64,000 nt of DNA from Oxalobacteraceae sp. CFBP 8761 (GTDB taxonomy: Bacteria; Pseudomonadota; Gammaproteobacteria; Burkholderiales; Burkholderiaceae_D): contig JACYUE010000001.1 of assembly GCA_014841595.1 (NCBI GenBank), positions 971,654-1,035,653 on the forward strand, read 5' to 3'. Numbering within the stretch: the first letter of the stretch is position 1; each line of letters starts with the position of its first letter. Both the position numbers and the translations under genes were made by a program. Below, in pieces: positions 58,276 to 64,000 of this stretch. Under the pieces are notes generated by a model. That model searched no databases. It saw nothing but the letters and a program-made list of their open reading frames with translations, and was not told where the DNA came from.

Positions 58276-59574
58276 TTAGGGTGCGGATGGTGCGGGCGTC
58301 ATTGCGTGCAGCCGGTCCGCCGCCTGCATCGGCTGGTGCAGACGCCACAGCAGGCCGGCGGCGATCGCCGACAGCAGCGCGAGCAGGGCGAAGAACGCGC
58401 CAGGGGTGAAGAGGCTCCACAGGCTGCCCACCAGGCCGGCCGCCAGGCTGCCGGAGAAGGTGACGAGGAACCACGCCGCCACCGTCGTGCTGCCCAGATG
58501 GCGCGGCGCCAGGCGTGCAAACAGGCCCAGGCCAGTCGGCAGGATGAACAGCTCGCCGATCGTCAGCACCAAAAAGAACAGCACGAGCCAGATCCAGCCG
58601 GTGACCTGGCCATTGGCGGTCCAGCCCACCGCCGCCAGCAGCAGATAGGCCAGCGCCACGATCAGCGCGCCACACGCCATGCGCCGCAGCGGTGCCTGGT
58701 CGATGCCGGCCGCCGCCCGGCGGTGCCAGTAAGCCAGCAGGGGCGGCGTGAGCAGCATCACGAACAGTGGATTGAGCGACTGGAACCAGGTCATCGGAAT
58801 CAGAAAGCCCCCGGCCGCACGATCGACGCCGCTGTCGGCCCATAGCGCGACCGTGTTGCCGACCTGCTCGTAGGCGGCGCGAAACACGGTGACGGCCAGG
58901 CCGATCCCGATCAGCACCATGATTGTTTCGCGGCCCAGGCCGCGCGGTGCGTCGGTCGTCGCGGTGGACCTGGCGGGCAGGGTCTCGGGCGGCAGGTAGC
59001 GCGCCCCGCCGACATAGATGGCAAGGCCGAGCAGCATGCCGATGCCGGCCAGGCCGAAGCCGTAGTGCCAGCCATACAGCTCGCCCACCGTGCCGCAGAT
59101 CAGCGGCGCGAGGAAGCCGCCGATATTGATCCCGACGTAATACACGTTGAAGGCCCAGCCACGGCGCGCGTCGCCGCGCGCATACAGGTCGCCGACCTGG
59201 CTTGGCAGCGTGGGCAGGAACAGGCCGTTGCCCAGCGCGATGGTGGCCAGCGCCAGGTAGAACAGGGCGTCGAAGGTCATCATGAAGTGGCCGGCCGCCA
59301 TGACCGAGGCGCCAATGATGATGGCGCGCCGCTTGCCCAGGACGCGGTCGGCCAGCATGCCGCCGAGGATCGGCGTGAAATAGGCGGCGGCCGTGTAGGC
59401 GCCGTAGATGAACGAGGCGTGGGCCTGGCCGAACAGCAGTTCCTTGGTCATGAAGTAGACCAGCAGCGCGCGCATGCCGTAGTACGAGAACTGTTCCCAC
59501 ATATTCGTCAGGAACAGCACCGTCAGGCCGCGCGGATGGCCGAACCACGTGAGCTGGATCTGTGTGCCGGTCAT
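58276..59574 (-). CDS. POT-family proton-coupled di/tripeptide transporter
   Basis: 432 residues, about 12 membrane helices. The POT fingerprint NMWEQFSYYGMRALLVYFM (helix 1, ExxEQF variant of ExxERF) and NVYYVGINIGGFLAPLI (PTR2 signature) are clear, as is ADRVLGKRRAIIIG. It imports small peptides with protons and fits an operon for peptide breakdown. It overlaps the epimerase stop by four bases. Confidence 0.9.
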   Translation of the reverse strand: MTGTQIQLTWFGHPRGLTVLFLTNMWEQFSYYGMRALLVYFMTKELLFGQAHASFIYGAYTAAAYFTPILGGMLADRVLGKRRAIIIGASVMAAGHFMMTFDALFYLALATIALGNGLFLPTLPSQVGDLYARGDARRGWAFNVYYVGINIGGFLAPLICGTVGELYGWHYGFGLAGIGMLLGLAIYVGGARYLPPETLPARSTATTDAPRGLGRETIMVLIGIGLAVTVFRAAYEQVGNTVALWADSGVDRAAGGFLIPMTWFQSLNPLFVMLLTPPLLAYWHRRAAAGIDQAPLRRMACGALIVALAYLLLAAVGWTANGQVTGWIWLVLFFLVLTIGELFILPTGLGLFARLAPRHLGSTTVAAWFLVTFSGSLAAGLVGSLWSLFTPGAFFALLALLSAIAAGLLWRLHQPMQAADRLHAMTPAPSAP

Positions 59575-60584
59575 GCCGTGGCCTTTGCCGTGCTACCGCC
59601 CCAGACGTCGGGACCTGACCAGACATTGCCGGCAACGTACTCGACGCCCGGTCGGCGATCGGCCGCCAGAAAGATCGGGCCGTCCAGGTCGACGATGTCG
59701 CATTCCTGGCCCAGCACGAAGCTCGGGGCCATCGCCAGGCTCGAGCCGCCCATATTACCGACCATGACCTGCAGGCCCAGGCGCCGCGCTTCCTGCGCCA
59801 TCAGCAGGCCCTCGGTCAGGCCGCCGCATTTGTCGAGCTTGATGTTGACGATGTCGTAGCGCCCGACGCTGGCGGCGATGTCGTCCAGCGACTGGATGCT
59901 TTCGTCACCCGCGAGCGGAATCGGCGAGCGCAGGCCTTCCAGGCTGGCTTCGTCACCGCGCGCCAGCGGCTGTTCGAGCAGGGCCACGTCCTGTTCCACG
60001 AGGCCGGCAATCAGCGCATCGAGCTGGCCTACCGTAAAACCCTGATTGCCGTCGACGCCGAGCCAGACCTCGGGCCGCGCGGCGCGGATCGCCGCCACGC
60101 GCGCCAGGTCGAGTGCCAGGTCGCCCGTCAGCTTGATCTTGATCGAGCGTGCCTGCGCGTGGCGCTGCGCAGTGGTGGCCATCGCCGACGGCGTGTCGGC
60201 GCCCAGCGTGAAAGTCGTGCGCAGCGGCCGTGGCGCGGTTTTGCCGGCCAGCTGCCAGACCGGCACACCGGCGCGCGCTGCCTCGAGCTCCCACAGCGCG
60301 CAGTCGACGGCATTGCGCGCGCCGCCAGGTGGCAGGATCGCGCGCAATGCGTCGCGCGTCGGGCCGGCGGCGATCGCGGCGCTGGCGCCCTCGAGCTGCG
60401 CCAGCATGTGCGGCACGTCGTCGCCCAGGTAGTACACGCCGCCGCCTTCGCCGCGCCCGCTGTGGCGGCCATCGCCCAGCGTCACGACGACGACGTTGAA
60501 CGCGTCGAACAGATAGCCCGAGATGCGAAACGGCGTGGTCAAGCGCAGCTTCTCGACGGCGACCGTCACGGTGAGGCGGGCCAT
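59571..60584 (-). CDS. Enolase-superfamily dipeptide epimerase / DgcA-like racemase
   Basis: 337 residues from ATG 60584. Muconate-lactonising subgroup barrel with the full acid-base set: Lys149 and Lys151 in SIKIKLTGD, Asp178 in GVDGNQG, Glu204 in LLEQPL, Asp227 in LAGDESI, and Lys249 in NIKLDKCGG. This matches L-Ala-D/L-Glu epimerases and the N-acetyl-D-amino acid racemase DgcA. Activity on a dipeptide versus an N-acyl amino acid cannot be separated by reading alone. The DgcN-like partner gene favours the latter, the POT and M19 genes the former. The frame extends to 61181 by chance, and those residues are not coding. Confidence 0.85.
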   Translation of the reverse strand: MARLTVTVAVEKLRLTTPFRISGYLFDAFNVVVVTLGDGRHSGRGEGGGVYYLGDDVPHMLAQLEGASAAIAAGPTRDALRAILPPGGARNAVDCALWELEAARAGVPVWQLAGKTAPRPLRTTFTLGADTPSAMATTAQRHAQARSIKIKLTGDLALDLARVAAIRAARPEVWLGVDGNQGFTVGQLDALIAGLVEQDVALLEQPLARGDEASLEGLRSPIPLAGDESIQSLDDIAASVGRYDIVNIKLDKCGGLTEGLLMAQEARRLGLQVMVGNMGGSSLAMAPSFVLGQECDIVDLDGPIFLAADRRPGVEYVAGNVWSGPDVWGGSTAKATA

Positions 60585-62632
60585 CAGTAGGCCACCGTCA
60601 TGGACAGCAGGCCGAAGCGCAGGCAGACATAAGCGATCAGCAGTGCGGAGGCCAGGAACAGCACGCTCCACACGCGGCGCAGGCGCCCCTGGCCAGGTGC
60701 GAACGCCAGTTGCAGATTGCGCGCGCCGGCCAGCAGCGCCGCCACGAAGGCCAGCAAGCCGCCGATCTGCAGGAGCCACAGCCACGGGTCGAGCGAGGCG
60801 GTGGCATATTTGAGGCTGATATCTAACACCGACACGATGCCGACCCAGCCTGCCAGCACCGCCAGGCAGGCCGCAGCCGCAATGCGCGTGGCCAGCGCCG
60901 CCTTGCGCGCTGGTCCCGTCAACGCATGCTGCAGCTTGAAGCGGCGGCGCACGATCCAGCCGGCCGGCATGGCCAGCACCGCGAACACGAACACGGCCAG
61001 CGCCACGTACAGTGCAGGCAGCAGCCAGGCGCCGTTCTTCCCGGCCGGAACGGGTTCCATGACCATGAACGGCGACATGAAGTCCATGCTCCAGCGGACC
61101 ACGCGATCGTTGACCACATGCGCCGCGAGACGGTCTTCGCCATTGCGGTCGCGCCAGACGAACGGCGCGATCTCGACCCATTCGCGGGGCCGGCCGTTGG
61201 TCCCCACCATGGCCGGGATGACGAGCGCGCCCTTGTCGTCAACGGTCACCTTGACCTGGCCGAGCAGGTCGAACACGGCGAAGAAGTTGGTCTCGGCGCG
61301 GCGGCTGCTTTCCCACGAGCCGGTCATCATCTGTGCGTGCTGCGCGGCGAGCTTGGCGTCGACGCGGCCATCGGGCGGCAGGGTAGAGGGGAAGTAACGG
61401 TCCGAGAAGTCCTGGAACACGGCGCTGCGCAGCGGGTTGGAGCCGCCTTCGCGCCCGCCGCTGTTGACCGACAGGTACAGGCCGACGCCATCGTCCATGT
61501 ACAGGTGCAGTGACGTGTGGAACGCTTCGGTGTCGCCCAGGTGGGCGATCACGCTGCGGCCATTGACGTTGGTTTCGAAAAAGCCCAGTTCCATGCGGTT
61601 GAGCGGTGGCAGCAGGGACGCGGGGTTGACCTTGTCCAGCGAACTGCTGTGCATCGCGTTGGCAGTGGCCTCGGACAGGACGCGCGCGCCGTTGAACTGG
61701 CCTTTCTGCAGGTGCGCGATCATGAAGTTGGCCATGTCGGTGCCGCTGGCCGACAGTCCCCCGGCCGGCGCCGAGTTGACGACCTCGAAGCCCAGCGGCG
61801 GCTGGCCCGGCTTGCTGTAGCCGGTGGCCACCAATGGCGCCAGTGCGGGCGGCAGCGGCTGGCGGAAGCTCGCAGTGCGCATGTTCAGCGGCGCGAAGAT
61901 GCGCTGCTCCACATAATCGTCGAACGACATGCCGGCGATGCGGCCGACGATGTAGCCGGCCAGCGACGTGGCGTAGTTGGAGTAAGCGGGCGTGGTGCCG
62001 GCGTCAAAGATGCGCGCCGGGACGCGTTCCTTGAGCAGTTCGCCGAGCGGGCGGATGTCCGCCTTGTCGTAGACGATCAGGTATTTCACCGACTCTTCGA
62101 AGCCGGCTGTGTGGGTCATGATCTGGCGCATCGTGACAGGCTTGCCGGCGCGCGGGGCGATCTTGAAATCGAGGTATCCGTTGATGTCGGCATCCAGATC
62201 GAGCTTGCCCTGTTCGACCAGTTGCATGACAGCGGTCCAGGTCACGAGCTTGGAGACCGAGCCGGGACGAAACAGCGTGCGATCCGGATCGACCGGTGTG
62301 CGCTTGTCGACATCGGCGTAACCGAAACCGCGCGCGGTGAGAATCTGGCCGTCCTTGACCACGACAACCACCGCGCCGGGGATGTCGCTCTTGTTCAGCG
62401 CAAACGGCATGTAGCCGTCGAGCCAGGTGTCGACGTCCGTCTTGTCGAGCGTTTTGCCATTGCCGGCACGCGGCGCCGCAACCAGCGTTGGCGGCGGCCC
62501 GGATGGCGGCGTCGCCACCGGCTTGGTGCCAGCAGGCGAGGGCGGCACGGCCGGGGCCTGGGGCGCTTGTTGCGCGGCGGCGCCGGCGCTCCAGCAGACA
62601 ACGCTCATCAAGACCATCTTCAGAAATCTCAT
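60584..62632 (-). CDS. Serine hydrolase, penicillin-binding fold, with C-terminal membrane helices
   Basis: 682 residues. Signal peptide, a Pro/Ala-rich linker (about 22-55), then the beta-lactamase/DD-peptidase domain (about 65-420). SxxK is at Ser125-Lys128 (PGSVSKLV), YxN at Tyr217-Asn219 (PAYSNYA), and IAHLGDTEAFHTS forms the third box. A beta domain follows. The C-terminal 180 residues hold about four membrane helices (ALYVALAVFVFAVLAMPAG and later), tethering the enzyme to the inner membrane. First gene of the operon; upstream it has a sigma-70-type promoter. Substrate unknown; D-peptides fit the context. Confidence 0.85.
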   Translation of the reverse strand: MRFLKMVLMSVVCWSAGAAAQQAPQAPAVPPSPAGTKPVATPPSGPPPTLVAAPRAGNGKTLDKTDVDTWLDGYMPFALNKSDIPGAVVVVVKDGQILTARGFGYADVDKRTPVDPDRTLFRPGSVSKLVTWTAVMQLVEQGKLDLDADINGYLDFKIAPRAGKPVTMRQIMTHTAGFEESVKYLIVYDKADIRPLGELLKERVPARIFDAGTTPAYSNYATSLAGYIVGRIAGMSFDDYVEQRIFAPLNMRTASFRQPLPPALAPLVATGYSKPGQPPLGFEVVNSAPAGGLSASGTDMANFMIAHLQKGQFNGARVLSEATANAMHSSSLDKVNPASLLPPLNRMELGFFETNVNGRSVIAHLGDTEAFHTSLHLYMDDGVGLYLSVNSGGREGGSNPLRSAVFQDFSDRYFPSTLPPDGRVDAKLAAQHAQMMTGSWESSRRAETNFFAVFDLLGQVKVTVDDKGALVIPAMVGTNGRPREWVEIAPFVWRDRNGEDRLAAHVVNDRVVRWSMDFMSPFMVMEPVPAGKNGAWLLPALYVALAVFVFAVLAMPAGWIVRRRFKLQHALTGPARKAALATRIAAAACLAVLAGWVGIVSVLDISLKYATASLDPWLWLLQIGGLLAFVAALLAGARNLQLAFAPGQGRLRRVWSVLFLASALLIAYVCLRFGLLSMTVAY

Positions 62633-62702
62633 CAAGGCTCCCTATCCATACGGTTGATTGCGGTCGATCGGGCCAGCCTATAAAATAAAGCTTGATCCGA
62701 GT

Positions 62703-62726
62703 ATTTTTCTCTGATTAGAGAAATAT
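62703..62726. promoter_or_regulatory. Candidate operator palindrome for the XRE-cupin regulator
   Basis: Ten-base arms (62703-62712 and 62717-62726) are inverted repeats with one mismatch around GATT. The core AGAG/CTCT arms are perfect. It lies in the 128-base divergent region and covers the -10 of the operon promoter, so binding would block RNA polymerase. Confidence 0.75.
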
Positions 62727-62750
62727 CTACCCAATCGGAAACCATGTCAA
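62722..62750 (-). promoter_or_regulatory. Sigma-70 type promoter of the peptide operon
   Basis: On the minus strand a perfect -35 TTGACA (62745-62750) is followed by 17 bases and GATATT (62722-62727), four of six matches to TATAAT. The start of transcription would fall near 62715, inside the palindrome, about 80 bases before the first gene. Confidence 0.65.
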
Positions 62751-62760
62751 CACTTTATGA

Positions 62761-63486
62761 ATGCCGTCCATGACCTCTGAATCCCCGACCCTTGGCGCGT
62801 TGATCCGCGGCCTGCGCAGCCGCAAGGGGTGGACGCTGAAAGAAATGAGCACAAACAGCGGCATCCCGGTCTCCACGCTGTCGAAGGTGGAGCACGGCCA
62901 GCTGACGCTCAGCTACGACAAGCTGTATCAGCTGAGCCAAAAGCTCGGCATGCGCATGTCAGAGCTGTTTGCCGAAGAAGACAAGGGTGCAGACACACCG
63001 GTGACGGCGCGGCGCAGCATCGGCGACCTGGCCAGCGCAGTGCGGGTGGAGACGCCCAACTACGACTACCACTACCTGTGCGCGGAGCTGCGCCGCAAGC
63101 GGATGATTCCCGTGATCGCGCGCATCCGCGCCAAGTCGGTCAAGCAGTTCGGGCAGCTGGTGCATCACTCGGGCGAAGAATTCACCTACGTGCTCAAGGG
63201 CGCGGTCGTGCTGCACAGCGAGTTCTACGATCCGGTGGTGCTCAGGGAAGGGCAGTCGATCTACTTCGACTCGAGCATGGGGCACGCGTACCTGGCGCCG
63301 GAAGGGTGCGACGAGGCCGAGGTGCTGACCGTGATGTCGAGTGAGGATGAGGAGCAGATGCAGGCGATCATGTCGTCGCACGTGCACGAGAACACGCACA
63401 CCCCGGCGCAGTCGACGACCGACAGCGCGCCAGCGGTGGCGGCAAAGCCGGTCAAGCCCCGCAAGCGCAGCAGGCAGGATGGGTAG
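62761..63486 (+). CDS. XRE-family regulator with cupin sensor domain
   Basis: 241 residues. The N-terminal HTH (about 10-68) includes GLRSRKGWTLKEMSTNSGIPVSTLSKVEHG. A cupin domain (about 110-195) contains HHSGEEFTYVLKGAVVLHSE and MGHAYLAPEG. A Pro/Lys-rich tail follows. The class regulates amino acid, polyamine and peptide catabolism. It is divergent from the seven-gene operon with a palindrome between the two. Either ATG 62761 or 62770 could be the start; no strong ribosome site is seen. Confidence 0.87.
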   Translation: MPSMTSESPTLGALIRGLRSRKGWTLKEMSTNSGIPVSTLSKVEHGQLTLSYDKLYQLSQKLGMRMSELFAEEDKGADTPVTARRSIGDLASAVRVETPNYDYHYLCAELRRKRMIPVIARIRAKSVKQFGQLVHHSGEEFTYVLKGAVVLHSEFYDPVVLREGQSIYFDSSMGHAYLAPEGCDEAEVLTVMSSEDEEQMQAIMSSHVHENTHTPAQSTTDSAPAVAAKPVKPRKRSRQDG

Positions 63487-63501
63487 CCTGCTGCGCTGCG
63501 G

Positions 63502-64000
63502 TCATTCGTAGCGCAGGCAATCCACCGGCAGCAGGCGCGAGGCGCGCCGGGCCGGATAAAAGCCGAAGAACACGCCCACCGCCGTGGCAAACCCGCACGC
63601 CACCATCACCGCGCTGATGGTGAGATAGACCTCAAAATCGGCAAACTTCGTGATCAGCGCCGCGCCGCCGGCCGCGATCGCGATGCCGACCAGGCCACCG
63701 GCCAGGCAGATCACCACTGCCTCGGCCAGGAACTGCATCAGCACGTCGTTGGGCCGCGCTCCGATCGCCATGCGGATGCCGATTTCGCGCGTGCGCTCGG
63801 TCACCGACACCAGCATGATGTTCATGATGCCGATGCCGCCGACCAGCAGTGAAATCGCGCCGATCAGGCCAAGCAGCAGCGCCACGCCGGCCGTGATCTT
63901 GTTGGCCGTTTCGGCGATCGTGTTCAGGTTCTGCACCCGGAAGTCGTCGGGATCGTCGACGCGGATCCGGTGCCGGCTGCGGATGACTTCCTTGATGTCC
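63502..64000 (-). CDS. MacB-like ABC transporter permease, C-terminal part
   Basis: Partial: about 165 C-terminal residues; the rest lies beyond the right edge. The FtsX-like core reads GVALLLGLIGAISLLVGGIGIMNIMLVSVTERTREIGIRMAIGA, followed by two more membrane helices and ends PARRASRLLPVDCLRYE. This is the fold of MacB-type permeases that power macrolide, peptide or lipoprotein export. The reading continues upstream of the first internal ATG (RVDDPDDFRVQNLNT), so 63936 is not the start. Convergent with the XRE gene. Confidence 0.9.
   Translation of the reverse strand, partial: DIKEVIRSRHRIRVDDPDDFRVQNLNTIAETANKITAGVALLLGLIGAISLLVGGIGIMNIMLVSVTERTREIGIRMAIGARPNDVLMQFLAEAVVICLAGGLVGIAIAAGGAALITKFADFEVYLTISAVMVACGFATAVGVFFGFYPARRASRLLPVDCLRYE

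Noticed and set aside
57194..59635. Long minus-strand frame across the TonB receptor and POT genes
   Set aside because: It is the third frame of two well-supported genes, Arg/Pro/Gly-rich, and crosses their boundary without its own signals.

Overview
The window is GC-rich, densely coding DNA from a motile betaproteobacterium. The gene set and order (yicC-gmk-rpoZ-spoT next to a kinase/phosphatase-rph-rdgB-hemW run, HexR-type control of the Entner-Doudoroff genes, a 16-strand general porin, sigma-28 flagellin promoters, and a short repeat built on GGTCAGGTCTGACATTCG) fit the Oxalobacteraceae, Massilia/Telluria group. This placement is an inference from gene content. I saw no rRNA, tRNA, CRISPR array, prophage or insertion sequence.

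Layout. 1-5.6 kb: flagellar filament genes on the minus strand (fliD start, flaG, fliC) with a GGDEF diguanylate cyclase and a small two-component pair. 5.6-6.8 kb: greB and a heme oxygenase-like gene. 6.8-11.2 kb: spoT/rel, rpoZ, gmk, yicC (minus). 11.2-15.9 kb: Ser/Thr kinase, PP2C phosphatase, rph, rdgB, hemW (plus). 15.9-16.7 kb: a peptidase M28-like protein that seems to have lost its metal ligands. 16.9-23.7 kb: a tripartite RND efflux operon with a divergent TetR regulator and a palindrome between them. 23.7-24.0 kb: a non-coding block of REP-like repeats. 24.0-29.7 kb: transaldolase, free-Met-sulfoxide reductase, an S41 peptidase, hexR and zwf. 29.8-35.9 kb: LysR regulator/NmrA-type reductase, a soluble chemoreceptor and a TonB receptor. 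35.9-41.3 kb: an SMP-30 lactonase with pgi, divergent from edd-eda. 41.3-42.9 kb: a translationally coupled pair (HExxH protein, murein endopeptidase-like protein) and a small YHYH protein. 43.1-48.3 kb: porin, AtuA-type proteins and a CitMHS transporter with a divergent LysR regulator. 48.3-51.9 kb: two tandem paralogous chemoreceptors. 52.2-63.5 kb: a seven-gene operon with a divergent XRE-cupin regulator. 63.5-64 kb: the end of a MacB-like permease.

Two systems stand out. First, a seven-gene minus-strand operon (62632 down to 52207) whose genes mostly overlap by 1-4 bases. It encodes two penicillin-binding-fold serine hydrolases, an enolase-superfamily dipeptide epimerase/DgcA-like racemase, a POT peptide importer, a TonB receptor, a DUF1611/DgcN-like protein and a lipoprotein M19 dipeptidase. 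Together they look like an uptake and catabolic route for D-amino-acid-containing peptides, possibly murein fragments. The control element is visible: a perfect TTGACA -35, a 17-base spacer, and a near-perfect 24-base palindrome over the -10.

Second, central carbon metabolism is wired by HexR. Near-consensus HexR boxes lie upstream of zwf(-hexR), pgi(-SMP-30 lactonase) and edd-eda. No pgl gene is seen, so the SMP-30 protein is a candidate for the lactonase step.
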